This document shows, piece after piece, positions 37,256 through 50,096 of a stretch of 64,000 nt of DNA. The DNA is from Polyodon spathula (Eukaryota > Chordata > Actinopteri > Acipenseriformes > Polyodontidae). The notes under the pieces are model-generated. The model saw only the letters and a list, made by a program, of their open reading frames with translations. It was not told the DNA's origin and made no database searches. The DNA lies in NCBI RefSeq assembly GCF_017654505.1, contig NC_054534.1:18587693-18651692 (forward strand). Reading direction: 5' to 3'. The first letter of the stretch is position 1. Each line of letters opens with the position of its first letter. The translations under genes were made by a program, and so were the position numbers.

Positions 37256-39500
37256 GATTTCAGTTCAGTGGAATGCTGCATAAATGAGCTTCAGCCTGTA
37301 TTTAGCATGTATCATGTTTGTAAATCAGCTCCCTATTGAAGTCTTCTTGGTAGGTAGGATTCTGCTGGTACAGTGGTATTGTATGGTTACTTTGTATACC
37401 CCAGCAATATGTTGTTCAAAACCTTTTTTATTTTATTTTTTACATAAATGTCATTTTAATACAGGCAAAGTATGCTTTTTGAAGCACATGTTTTCTAATA
37501 TAAACTAACATTTATTTATAAAGACAAAGAGAATTAATGGTTTCATTATCCAGATGAAAGGTTTTGTAAATCAATCTATCATTCCTTTTTTAACCACGTA
37601 TGTAAAATGGGAAGAAAAACATAAACCGATAATAACAAACTATTTACCTATAATAGTGTAATGAGTATAAAAATATATTGTGATACATAGATCATGTACA
37701 TAAACAATGATGTTCGGATTTAATAAAACCTAAGGGCTGTATGGTTTTATTGAACGCATTAATCTTCTGTCAAAAAATACAAAAATGTTTTATTTTTTAT
37801 TCCCCGATATATTAGTCATAAGAAAATAAATGGTTTTCAGATTTTGTTTATTTGCTAAACCAGAAGGCTCCAAAAACAACTGTATACATATTTCGTAAAA
37901 CAAGTTTTTATACTGACCTAATAAGTTAAATTGTTGTGTATTTTTGTAACCTAGAGCAATCCCACATGTGTTGGTTGTATAAACTTGTACAGTAAGCTTG
38001 TGCTTAACTTGCAGACATTGTGTTGCTGCTGCAGTTGTCATTGACACAGATGTAAACACAGCTGCATGTGCTTGTGGATGGTCTTTGTGCAGTGCCATGT
38101 TATAATAAATCTCTGGAAGGTCTAGGCACTGTTAAATCAAAACCAGGACAATCCATGGGAAAAAAAAAAAAACATTAGTCTTGCACCAAAAATCTCAAGT
38201 TATAGCTGTGTCTTGTCCGAGGGATATTTTTGCGACCAGTTGAGAAATATTAAACTTTGGTTACCAGTCGCCCTAGGATCTTCAGGCAGTTGCAGGGGTA
38301 CAGTACTGTAAGAACCAGCCTATCTTTCTGTATATATGGTTATGTAGTATTACATGTAGCCAAAATACCATGCTATAGTTTTTTTTTCATAAACGCTCAG
38401 TCTGGTAGCTGTTGTTGGAAGTGCAAGTCATAGTTACATACTGGCGGATACTGTAAGAAACGCAGATTCTCTGGAGAGGAAGTAAAGGAATCTGTTTTAG
38501 GTTAACGCAGCTCACAAATGCAGGGCGCAGTTGTTTTCAGTTTATGGGCCATAAACTGCAGTTGTCTTAATCAAATTTGTGTTTTTGCATCTTTTTCAGC
38601 TTTTAAGATATCTAAACCCTGGAAATAATGAATGAAGAAAGCCCAAAAGAACACATTATCTTTGAAATGTGTCATTTTGATGGTATCAAATAATCCTGAT
38701 ATGCAATCGAAACAAAATAACGAGCTGATCAGATTAAACGAAGTAGTTTATCTGGTCGTTATTTCCTGTTATTCAGTTAGAACCTTGTAATAAGCACATC
38801 TTTGTCATGCTGTGTTGTTAATTTATGGAAAGCATTTCCAGAGAGACTCAAAAAACAAATAACAAATATTCAGATATCAACTTTAAAGTAAACCTCATTC
38901 CCCATCTTGCATATTTTCACAGCAGCTACCTTTTGAGACATACTTTAAAAGGCATGCTGTGTTTGGATTTCAAGATATTTTGTAGTTCTTAGTTGCCTAT
39001 TTGAAAGTAATGATCGTACCTCTATTTATCTGAATTATCTTTTGAGCTGAAAAATGTATTTCAATTCAGAGATAAGATCGGGGCAGATATGGTTAGTGTG
39101 CTTTTGGACCATCATGGATTAACAACTTTTAAATAATAATAGAAACGAATGTTTTCATTATTAATGCTACGGTATGCATGTCGTGCATTAAGATTTGAGG
39201 CTGTATTGAGTGGATCTAAGTAGTGGCAGATCAGCGGTACTGCTTAAATAATACGTTTTTAATCGATTAATGATTAATCACACCTACAGTATGGGCTTTG
39301 ATCATTTAATCTTGTCTACCTGAGTGCTATATCAAATAAGATTGTGCGAAAAAGAGAATCTGTAAAATGTCAGAGTAAAGTGCTACGCTGTTATAACACG
39401 GTTGTCGGGGTCCATAATTAGGAGACCGAGGTATGTTTCACCTCATAACGAATATTGGCAGTTTTGTTCCCAAAATGATTTACAATGGCCAAGTTAGTAT
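37256..39500. other. Intron sequence, nothing recognised
   Basis: AT-rich. Short frames only. Confidence 0.5.
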
Positions 39501-40177
39501 TGTAGCGTACTGTGGAAAATGAAAGAAGGAGACACACACACAATTTGCAGGTACTCGAATCCACGGTTTATTTGGATAATTATTCCTGGCCCGTCAGCCT
39601 GAGCCACACCAAAAACAACAGTCTTGCACATTCACACAGCAGCTTATTTGACTCAGCTGTCAGCTCTGTCCACGCTGATGTGGGCTTTCATGTCCCCGCC
39701 TACTTGGACGTCAGTCAATCCGGCTGAGGCAAGTTTAGGGCTTCCCTGTTTCCGCAGACCAGTCGTGTAACAGTGGGTGAGTTAAATAAGTGAGCGGCTC
39801 AGTAAAAGGATCAACTTAACGACTTGCTCAGTTCTACTCCTGCTGAGCCGCTCAGAACCACCTGAGCATTTCTCGTCAGTGATCGGAGTAAGCGAATGGA
39901 ATGGCCACTTACAGGAAACAAGCGAAGATGACAGGCAGGATTGACAAATACGTTTGTCAAGAACGATGAACTGGTTTCGACATACGAAGTTATGTATTAA
40001 TTGGCTAAATAAAAAAAACAAGCAAAGAGTTATTATTCTCCATTTTTAAATGTCGCTCAGCGCTCTCGTGAAGCAGAGCGTTAAATCATTTAAATCTGCT
40101 CAGTGTGCTTTCTGAGCGTTCTCACTCTGAGCAGCTTACTTACTTAACACGCCCAGTATAAATCCCGGGTCGTTACA
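39501..40177 (-). mobile_element. LTR-like unit, minus orientation (candidate solo LTR)
   Basis: On the minus strand it runs TGTAACGACCCGGG to CAGTACGCTACA, so TG...CA with TGTA-CG inverted ends. A TTTATACTGGG stretch lies near the start and AATAAACCGTGG near the end (about 39570). It contains several GAGCGGCTCAG-type inverted blocks. The end (GTAGCGTACTG) recurs at 14878 next to TTTATTA. No clear target duplication. Confidence 0.5.
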
Positions 40178-40376
40178 ATATATGCAGTATAATAGAAACC
40201 AGTTTAAAGTATACACCACTCTTATTTCAACTGTATATTTTTTATAATAAATGTTTTAGTAAACTATAAATAAATAACACAGAATCCAAGGATGTTTATA
40301 CACACTTGTATTGTTTCGTACTTGTTTTGTAACATTAATGGACAGTTTGTTTTTACTTTTTACTTTTAGAAAAATA

Positions 40377-40381
<5 letters not shown>

Positions 40382-40453
<72 letters not shown>

Positions 40454-40473
40454 TATATATATATATATACACA
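40382..40473. repeat. (TA)n microsatellite left of Tc1-C
   Basis: About 45 TA units with one CA interruption, ending in ACAC directly before the Tc1 end. Confidence 0.95.
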
Positions 40474-42029
40474 CAGTACTGTGCAAAAGTTTTAGGCAGG
40501 TGTGAAAAAATGCTGTAAAGTAAGAATGCTTTCAAAAATAGACATGTTAATAGTTTATATTTATCAATTAACAAAATGCAAAGTGAGTAAACAGAAGAAA
40601 AATCTACATCAAATCAATATTTGGTGTGACCACCCTTTGCCTTCAAAACAGCATCAATTCTTCTAGGTGCACACAGTTTTTGAAGGAACTCGGCAGGTAG
40701 GTTGGCCCAAACATCTTAGAGAACTAACCACAGTTCTTCTGTGGATTTTGGCAGCCTCAGTTGCTTCTCTCTCTTCATGTAATCCCAGACAGACTCGATG
40801 ATGTTGAGATCGGGGCTCTGTGGGGGCCATGCCATCACTTCCAGGACTCCTTGTTCTTCTTTACGCTGAAGATCGTTCTTAATGACTTTCGCTGTATGTT
40901 TGGGGTCGTTGTCATGCTGCAGAATAAATTTGGGGCCAACCAGATGCCTCCCTGATGGTATTGCATGATGGATAAGTATCTGCCTGTACTTCTCAGCATT
41001 GAGGAGACCATTAATTCTGACCAAATCCCCAACTCCATTTGCAGAAATGCAGCCCCAAACTTGCAAGGAACCTCCACCATGCTTCACTGTTGCCTGCCTC
41101 ATTCGTGTACTGCTCTCCAGCCCTTCGGCGAACAAACTGCCTTCTGCTACAGCCAAATATTTCAAATTTTGACTCATCAGTCCAGAGCACCTGCTGCCAT
41201 TTTTCTGCACCCCAATTCCTGTATTTTCGTGCATAGTTGAGTCGCTTGGCCTTGTTTCCACGTCAGAGGTATGGCTTTTTGGCCGCAAGTCTTCCATGAA
41301 GGCCACTTCTGACCAGACTTCTCCAGACAGTAGATGGGTGTACCAGGGTCCCACTGTTTTCTGCCAATTCTGAGCTGATAGTACTGCTGGACATCTTCAG
41401 ATTGCGAAGGGAAGTAAGCATGATGTGTCTTTCATCTGCTGCAGTAAGTTTCCTTGGCCGACCACTGCGTCTACGGTCCTCAACGTTGCCTGTTTCTTTG
41501 TGCTTCTTCAAAAGAGCTTGGACAGCACTTCTGGAAACCCCTGTCTGCCTTGAAATTTCTGCCTGGGAGAGACCTTGCTGATGCAGTATAACTACCTTGT
41601 GTCTTGTTGCTGTGCTCAGTCTTGCCATGGTGTATGACTTTTGACAGTAAACTGTCTTCAGCAACCTCACCTTGTTAGCTGAGTTTGGCTGTTCCTCACC
41701 CAATTTTATTCCTCCTACACAGCTGTTTCTGTTTCAGTTAATGATTGTGTTTCAACCTACATATTGAATTGATGATCATTAGCACCTGTTTGGTATAATT
41801 GTTTAATCATACACCTGACTATATGCCTACAAAATCCCTGACTTTGTACAAGTGTACCTAGAAGAATTGATGCTGTTTTGAAGGCAAAGGGTGGTCACAC
41901 CAAATATGGATTTGATTTAGATTTTTCTTCTGTTCACTCACTTTGCATTTAGTTAATTGATAAATATAAACTATTAACATGTCTATTTTTGAAAGCATTC
42001 TTACTTTACAGCATTTTTTCACACCTGCC

Positions 42030-42032
<3 letters not shown>
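40474..42032 (-). mobile_element. Tc1-like element C, inactivated transposase
   Basis: The left end CAGTACTGTGCAAAAGTTTT is full. The complementary right repeat stops at CACCTGCCTA (42032), where an AC array takes over, so the last roughly 20 bases are missing. The minus-strand transposase starts at 41628 (MARLSTATRHK). It reads through a helix-turn-helix region with KLTAADERH, hits a TGA about 120 codons in (41263-41265), shifts frame near 41090 and has another stop near 40716. DES, HDNDPKH and IIES, the DD34E residues, remain. Confidence 0.9.

Positions 42033-42118
<86 letters not shown>
42033..42118. repeat. (AC)n then (AT)n microsatellite right of Tc1-C
   Basis: About 17 AC units followed by about 25 AT units, exactly where the Tc1 terminal bases should be. 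Confidence 0.95.
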
Positions 42119-42121
<3 letters not shown>

Positions 42122-43700
42122 AACACACACAGTGCAAGCATGTGAGCTTTAATATATGTCCCAGTTTCATGTTAAATGGGTTTGAATACGGTAATGTAAA
42201 ACAACAGTAAAACCCAAGTTTGTGAGTCAAATTGCATTATGGTGGGAATGCATTTCTCTTCAGCTAACCTAAATAAAATAGCACTCAGCATGTTACCTTT
42301 GTTAGTCAGAAACTTGAAAATTTACAATTTACAACAGATCAGTAAAATACAGTATTCTAGGTTGTAGTGCAATGCTATTGATTTATCTGAAGGAAGCGCA
42401 AACGAGCAGTACAGCTCAAAAGAAAATGTCAGATTAAGTCACTAAAAGTGATTAATTGTAATTGTCTTTCAAAACAATTTCATATCAGTAGCAAACAGGC
42501 GTCATTGATTAATAGAAAATGTCAAGATTAAAACAACTAGTTTATCAGAGACTTGGCACAGAATTTTGCTCCTTCTTTCTCCCCTCTGTCTCCCTAGGGA
42601 CTGACAAAGCTGCGCCACAAGAACTCGAACAAAGTCATGTCATTGCTACAGCCTATGTAAAGACATACACTAAATGCACAACAAATACTCATATGTGTTA
42701 ATAATCCTGTTGAAGCCGATTGAATAGGACTGTATTTTGTTGTAGTTGCCATTTTTATACTTTTTTGGCCAGTCATTTCTATTCTGTAAAAAAATGTAGT
42801 TAAAAAATGTCATTCATGGTTTTCTTGTTTTTCTTTTTTTTTAACAAATGAATCTGCATGTTCTTTTCTTTAATGGAAAGCCATGCAGTGACGGCAAAAG
42901 TGATAGCTGAAGCTGAGGAAAAGAGAAGGAATGAAGGAAAAGACTTGTCGTAAATGATTGATCAAACAAACAAAAAATATCGAAATAAAAACTTGTCACC
43001 TTTATACGGCTTTGAAAAACCTACGGCTCCAAACAACTAAGCTAAAGTTGTGGTTTGTTGCTTTTATTTGAGTGAAAGAATGCAGTGTGTGCACAGCACA
43101 GGTTGAGGAGCAACATGCTGCTCCAGAGTTACCTGCACTAGTTATCAGTTTGACCCAGCTGTGTGTCTAATGAATCTTTGCATGCTTTTGTAGTTCTTGC
43201 TGGGAACATTTTGATCATATCTGTTCTAACAGCTTGTTGGGGTTTGAATGGAAGCCTACAACGTTGCAGTTTAACCCGTGGGACTAGAATTTTCAATCCA
43301 TCACATGACGATGTAGCTGATAATTACTCTATTTGGATTAAGATTGCATTGTAAATCTCTAAATCATATAATTTTCATGTAGCCGAAGGAATTCTACCTC
43401 CTGAGTGCCACTCCACACATAGAGGTACAGTATAAGGCTACATATTAGTAGTCTGGTTCTAAAGTATGATAGTAAACAGGACAGTAGAAAGTCCAGTAAT
43501 AAAATGTCTGAGTAAATACTTGGACAAATGTTTTGACACAGTTTTTATTGATGTCATCATTTTGGAATAGAAAGAAAAATGTTGATTTACATAAGCTTGT
43601 GAGCTTGAAAACAGGTGGTACGTTTTGAATTCGAAGATGACCGCCAATGATACTTTTAGGATATGCCTGCTTGTCAGGTATTTACTGAGCATTTTATATC
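42119..43700. other. Intron sequence, nothing recognised
   Basis: AT-rich with short frames. Confidence 0.5.
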
Positions 43701-43704
43701 AAAA

Positions 43705-44820
43705 CTGCCGATAGGCCCCTCCATGGAGTGATGTCCTCGGTCCTGCCTCCCAAGGAAATAAAGTCACTGCACGGAGACATCAGTCTCTTTTGCTTTTCAC
43801 AGACATGTAGGTAAGGTGAGTATAACTAACCTTTTTCCATTTGTGATTGACTCTGTCAGAGCTCCTTCTACGAGTTTTTCTAGAGATCCCTTGCAGGTAA
43901 TAGCTGGAAGTAGGCTGTAACGGAAGGCTGTGCTAACGATACGCAGCTGTGTTTTGTTTAAAAAAAAAAAAAATTCTTAACAGCCTACATCGCTCTGTGA
44001 TTGTAGTCTGTTTCTAACCCTGCAGCTTGCTGTGTGTGTTTCTTCTGTTTCCTCTGCTTTACAGCTGTGTAAACAATATTAGAAGGGAGATCATGATTCC
44101 AGCGAAGCACAGCTGTACTGTGATCTGCTGTCGACTCGAGGCCCTTGGGCAGCTTCGGTACGCCCACTCAGTGTGTGCGGCGTAGTGCCCCTAGGGGTTG
44201 TCGATTACTATTGTTTCTTACTGTTTAAAAAAAAAACACTCCAGTTTGCTGTTGAGTGTCTCTTTATTACTGCCTTGCAGTTTTAAAAATAAAGTAAATA
44301 CGACAACCACACGCTTCTGTCATTTAGCCTTGGCCTTATTGATGAGCAGACCGCATGCATTACCACTTACCCATAAAGCGGTGTGTTTGTGTGTTAAAAA
44401 AAAAAAGTGTGTGTTTTCTTTTTCCTGTCTACTTCTCCGTTCTCTTTTCTGTGTCTGTACTACCCCGCTGCACCGGTTGCATGCTCCATGCGGTCCGGAC
44501 GCAATCTTGGGTGCTCCAGTCTACTGCAAGCTTTGCGCTGCACTGGTTATGTGACTACACTATAACTGTCTGAAGGCTCCACACCTTTGCAAGCTACATG
44601 CTGCCCCTGATTGTTGTATGTCAGAAAGACACTCAGCCCAGTATCTTGGTGCTTTACTCTCGATACTTGGTGTTCGGTGCTTTGGCGTCCCAGTGTCTAG
44701 GCATCGGTGTCTCAGAGCCTCAATGCCTTGGTGCCTCTGCTCCTCAATGCACAAAAGCCTCGATGCCTCAGTGTTCAAGCACTTTTATATAGCCACAAAA
44801 ATCCACAAGAGCAGCGTACA
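43705..44820 (+). repeat. GC-richer repeat-like block, possibly a DIRS or LTR element 5' part
   Basis: Composition changes sharply. 44640-44780 holds degenerate short repeats of the type GATGCCTCGGTGC, in the same style as the 51-bp minisatellite of DIRS-like element 1. No RT is seen. Assignment is tentative. Confidence 0.3.
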
Positions 44821-45730
44821 ACAAATCTGGAGGATTTGAGACGACAGAAACAAACTCTTTCCTCTTAAACAGATATAATCCGTTATCTTGGATCATTTTG
44901 GTTTTCAAAAAAGACAATGGTCAGGTTATTGAAGGGCCAATTTGTAAATTGTTGAGCTGTTCTTTCAAAGAGCAGCAACTCAATGAATATGTTCACACAT
45001 TTTGATCACCACCAAGCACTTTATAAAGAAGCAACTTCGTTTCGACTGTTTATTAAAAAACCAATTGTGTGTATAATAATCCTAATGCGTTTAAGTATTC
45101 CCGTTTTAAGATTCAAAACCAAAATGATATATTTTGTAGGTACATAGCTTAAGAAGAACACACATTTTAACCCTATTTAAAACAGATTCAAGGATATAGT
45201 GAGTATTGTGTGTAATCGAGCAGAAACATCAATGTTTTTGGCTACTCCCTAGACGCTCAGTGCACACTATATCAATTATCAATATATCAAACTATCAATT
45301 AAATATTTGCGTTTTCAAACCTTAATTTAATTAACGTTTAACATTTTGTTGATGTACAGGTCAGCAGTAAAGTCATAAACCACCCTGGGTTCTGACTCCT
45401 AGTGTCGTTGTTAACGTGATCCTAAAATCTTATCTTCACGCAGTTCTAAACGAGAAACATTTTAAAAAGCTGTAAGGACAAGCTCACCACAGCTAGTCTG
45501 TATTCACATTTTTTCTGTGTACATTTTCATACGCTCAATTACTAGTGCTGGTGTAAAGCTTAGAGCAGGCTGATATGAGCAGCTCCATTTAGAAATGCCT
45601 TTAACCCAATAAGAGTGTAGCTATTTGGGAATAAGACATTTTTAACATCCTTAAAATCAGACTAACAATTATGAGAAACAAGCAAACTAATCGGGTAAAA
45701 AAACAAAACAAAACCCTTAAAAAAATAAAT
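44821..45730. other. Intron sequence, nothing recognised
   Basis: AT-rich, no coding signal. Confidence 0.5.
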
Positions 45731-45734
45731 AAAT

Positions 45735-46021
45735 AAATAAAATAAGGACCAATCTTGATTAAAATGGCACTTTAGTTTATAAACAGCAATCGATATCTAT
45801 GTTGACTCAAAGGGGTGAATACTTGTGCAATCAATTATTTTCTGATTTGTATTTGTAATTAATTTAGAACAATTTGTAGATTTTATTTTTCACTTTGACA
45901 TTATGGACTTTTTTGTGTTGATCAGTGGCAAAAACTCCTAGTTAAATCAATTTTGATTCCATGTTGTAACACAATAAAATGTGGAAAAGTCCAAGAGGGG
46001 TGAATACTTTTGAGAGCCACT
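45735..46021 (-). mobile_element. Isolated Tc1-family terminal repeat
   Basis: The complement begins AGTGGCTCTCAAAAGTATTC and continues ACCCCTCTTGGACTTTTCCA, CATTTTATTGTGTTACAAC, with a second CAAGTATTCACCCC about 170 bp in. This is a long terminal repeat of a Tc1 family different from copies A-F. No transposase accompanies it. Confidence 0.65.
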
Positions 46022-46419
46022 TTAATTGATATCCCCACCCCCCCCCCCCCCAAAAAAAAAAAATCATATTAGTTTATGGAGATTGCCATCCAGTTTTAGA
46101 GGACAGAGGGGGGCACAATATCTCAATGTGTTACTTTAACTGCTTTCTAGAACACAAGCCTATTAACATTACTTCCAGGTGGTTACAGGGTGTACAGTAG
46201 CTATTTATAACTTTAAGCAATTTCTCTCCATGCTCATTATTAAACATGGGCAAAATGTGTCCTCTGAGATTAGTAAAAGGCAATTTAAAAAAATTAACAT
46301 CGGGTCGAGGTTAAACTGTTCTGTAGAGGGTAAGTCATAATCAGCATCTTTAGAGGAAAAGCAAGTTCATACAAATTTTCCATTTATCATATCTGCACAG
46401 GGCAGGAGTTTGCAAATGG

Positions 46420-47947
46420 TGCGTTTACACTGGCCATTTTTAGGATGGCTTTGGACTGTCTCATGTGTTTTTTCTGCAGTGTAAAGGAACACAGCCAACT
46501 CTCATCTGTCCTGAAAACAACCAACTAAAAACGTGGCTCAGCGTTAGCTCAGGTCAGTCCAAAAGGCAATGTAAACTCATCCGACTTTAGGACAGCTCAC
46601 GCACGATGTGATGAGTCGAAACTCTAGAGTGTACTCTAAGCGGAAACACAAAATAAATACATATACCGAGAACAGTGGTGGAACAATAGCAGGTGCAACG
46701 GGTGCATTTGCACTCAGAGGACCCCGGAGGGGTTCAAAAGATTGCATTTATTTACTTTTGAACAACGATAATAACCTTCGCATTTATATTTGTAGATGTT
46801 ATACATTTGTATCATTGCAGCTGCCTGTGTGCGGTGCCAGTAATTCAGGTTGTATCCTCCCTCATTTCAACAGATATCGCTATTGTCTTAATTATCCTAA
46901 CTTTTTTCCCCCCGGAGGCTGGTACGAGGGATGTCTTCATGGAAGGTTTTGGGGTACTATTCAGCACAGACATTGCAGTTATATTCTACGTGCGCGATTC
47001 ATACTGTAGTTTAGACGGAAGCTGTTGGGTGTTGCAAATGTCTGTGCAGAATTGTGAATTCTGTAATAATTTCTGTGATCACAGAATTGGGGAATCCTGG
47101 TGAGGTTAGTCATTAAACCTGTTTGTTTATGATTAAAAAATAGTGCAGTGTTGGATGTAAAGATGTACGCAAAATAAGTAGGAGAGTAGAACACGTTCTT
47201 ATTTAATGTTTCATACATGCTAACATTCTAACAATTAAATACAGTTCAATATTGAACACTTGATTTGGTGTGTTTGATGTTTTTAATTAAGGGTTAAATT
47301 AATGTTTGGGAGGGGGGGCCCACAATAAGGTCCTGCACTGGGGCCCATCTTCCTCTTCCTGTGCCACTGACCTTATATCAGCAGGTCTGTCGAATGACAT
47401 GCAACCCCCTCTCTGCACTTTTTGATTATAGTTGATTTGTTACTCAATTGTTTTTTACATGTTATGCTCTAAGTTTTAAATAAAGATTATTTAATAATTT
47501 GTGGTCCCTGTCCCATGTCATTTTTTTTTAAAGGAACAAAATGTTTTCAATAATTACACTGTAGATAGTGTACTTATATAACAAATTATTATTATTATTA
47601 TTATTATATAATATAATTAATAATATTAATATTATTAATAAGTAAACGTTCATCAGTAAACATTTTGACTGTTAAGTATACAGTAAATGTTTTTTGCATC
47701 ATAAAATTAAGTATATAATATAAGGTGAGATAATATTGGTGAAGAAACAGAATAGAGTTCTTTTGAAAACAAAATGGTCTTTAGTATTACAGTAATAGGC
47801 AGCAAGTTTACTTATCTTACTCAAGGTGAAATCCTTCACCTAGGAAATGGGTCAGGAACCGTTATGTTGTGTCAAACACTGTCTAAACGAATAACCATTT
47901 TTCTCGTAGACTGCAAGATAAGTATATATTTTTTATATTTATAGAGA

Positions 47948-48014
<67 letters not shown>

Positions 48015-48217
48015 ACACTGTGTTGTTTGTTTGTAATACCTGCCTCTTCTGCCTTTGTGGTTTGGGGAGGAGAAAACTTGTCATCCCTTCAGTGGTCGTT
48101 ATGACTTCACCAGGCATGTGTTGTAACTGAGATGGTATGCGCGCCATTCAGACCTAAGCGGGCTCATGGCACAACCAGTGTAAGTCGGCTTAGGTCCTAG
48201 GTGTCAGTGTAAACGCA
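46420..48217. mobile_element. Candidate non-autonomous DNA transposon with 13-bp inverted ends
   Basis: TGCGTTTACACTG at 46420-46432 is exactly complementary to CAGTGTAAACGCA at 48205-48217. Similar blocks recur inside (GCAGTGTAAAGGAA at about 46475, GCAATGTAAACTC at about 46567). Ends of this kind occur in hAT and PIF/Harbinger-type elements of fish. No transposase frame is present inside. Confidence 0.45.
47949..48010. repeat. (TA)n microsatellite
   Basis: About 30 TA units inside the candidate non-autonomous transposon. Confidence 0.95.
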
Positions 48218-48542
48218 GCAAAAATGTACATCTATTACTTTGTTAGGCTGGAATGATTTTTTCAATATGTACTGTGCAGTGTGGCATTTCTTTGTCAGGA
48301 AACCATTAATTCTTAACAGCAACTTTAACAGCAGTGCTGTACTGAGAGAAACCATGGAGCGCTAACATAATGTCCCACTTAAAAAAACAGATAAATGGAA
48401 AGTAAGAAATTCACTCTTTAAAGAATGTCATGGAATTTTAAAGCTTGTTATCAACGTTGCCAAGTTTGTTAAGTTCTTATTTTGGATGTTTTTTTTAACT
48501 GGTGGTTCTGATCTCTAAAATGTCTTTTCTGTTCATTTGCAG

Positions 48543-48641
48543 GGATAATACTCACCACCACACTGTTTGGTCCTCTCTTGGGTTTCCTTATGGGTGCTAT
48601 GTTTACAAAGGTTTATGTTGACGCAATTTTTATCGACACAG
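48543..48641 (+). CDS. slco3a1: SLCO3A1-like coding exon 3 (residues 194-227)
   Basis: Acceptor TTTGCAG, donor GTTTGT, phase 1 in and out. It encodes IILTTTLFGPLLGFLMGAMF then TKVYVDAIFIDT, the membrane helix before the large extracellular loop. It aligns with SLCO4 relic exon A. Confidence 0.9.
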
Positions 48642-49122
48642 GTTTGTATTGTTCTGTATATTCTGCTGTTGAAGATTTTAAATATGGTTTAACAGTAATC
48701 GGCTATAAGCCTTGTCTGACTGGACTGTCAGTCTATGTACTTAACACTTGAAACTAAAGTCAAATGTTATTGACTTTCACAAAATCTTCTCCCAGTGGCA
48801 TGAACTTGATTAGTCTTTAGGTGAGGCTTAGTTAAATGTTTACGGATACTGCCTTCATAAATCTGGTAGTTTGCTTTCCCACGTGTCCCCAATATTGTTG
48901 CTGCTAAATCATTGAGGAACCCACAAGACAAAAGTTCTGGAGTCAATCCGCTACTAGGGCACTGATATTCTAATGTCCTTGAGAGGCTGGTAACAGTTTG
49001 GTAGAGCTATGTATCTTTCATAAATATAATGATGTATATCAATAATAAATCATAATTTGTAGTGTAAAGATTTTTTTGATCATTAAAGCAGACACCCCAT
49101 CCTTGTGTTCTGTGTCGTGCAG

Positions 49123-49386
49123 AGAAGCTGAACATCAGCACAGAAGACCCCCGATGGATGGGTGCCTGGTGGGCTGGCTTCCTGGTCTGTGCTGTTCTGC
49201 TCTTTTTCTCGTCTTTGTTCATGTTTGGTTTCCCTCGAGTCATGCCTTTAAAGAACTGTAGAGAGAGCAAACTTTCCAAACTCCTGTTGCCAACCAAAGC
49301 CATCGAAGAGCAAGGCAAACCTGTCACTGAGAACAACAGGCAGAAAGAGACAAGAAAGAGCCAAATCTGCTGCCACCATTTTGTAG
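49123..49386 (+). CDS. slco3a1: SLCO3A1-like coding exon 4 with the OATP signature (residues 227-315)
   Basis: Acceptor GTGCAG, donor GTAAAA, phase 1 in and out. EKLNISTEDPRWMGAWWAGF carries the OATP family signature and a possible N-glycosylation site (NIS). Then comes helix LVCAVLLFFSSLFMFGFP and a basic, variable cytoplasmic loop. Confidence 0.92.
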
Positions 49387-50019
49387 GTAAAAGCAAATGC
49401 TTGAACTTTCAAACACAAGAAGTGCACAATTGTAATTCAGTTTACTGTGTTCAAGACTATATTTATTTGAAAAAAACAAAAAACAAATCTTCTCTAATTC
49501 CAAAGCGCAGCAATACTTTTAGTCAGGCAGAATAAAGAGAATTTTTAAGTATATGCTATAAAACATAAGGGCTGTCTGTTAATATTGTAGTTCCTTGTAA
49601 GTAATCCTTACATTCCAACAGAGTTCTCTAACTTCACTAATCCTACCAAAAATAGAAACATATTATTTGTTTATACAGCCTTATTTAATATTTAAAATTT
49701 TGGAAAAATCTCATGGAATTAGTTGTTTGTTTCCAGTGTTCCTGTCATAGCCTCTTGTAATCAGTGCAAACCTAAAATAGTCAACTTCACTTCCATGTCA
49801 ATAATTGTGATAACGCATAATCTCTAAATTACCGTATGTGCTGAATCTGAATTCTATAAAGTCTCTTTTTCTATTTAATGGTTTTTCCATAACATTCAAT
49901 TGAGCTTTTTAAAATGTGGGCCTTCCATGTGACATCACATTAAGAATATCTATTGATCGTGTTTGAATCCCAGGGTGACCTTGATGTATTGAGCCTATTG
50001 TTTAAAATAGGTATCACAC

Positions 50020-50093
<74 letters not shown>
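49387..50093. other. Intron 4 part with (TA)n array
   Basis: AT-rich. 50023-50093 is a TA array adjoining Tc1-D. Confidence 0.8.

Positions 50094-50096
<3 letters not shown>

Noticed and set aside
44198..44839. Several overlapping frames of 60-118 codons
   Set aside because: They change with every frame and sit in a repeat-like GC-richer block; no coding bias or domain.
46608..47103. Overlapping frames of 133 and 98 codons
   Set aside because: They lie inside the candidate non-autonomous transposon and resemble no transposase or other protein.
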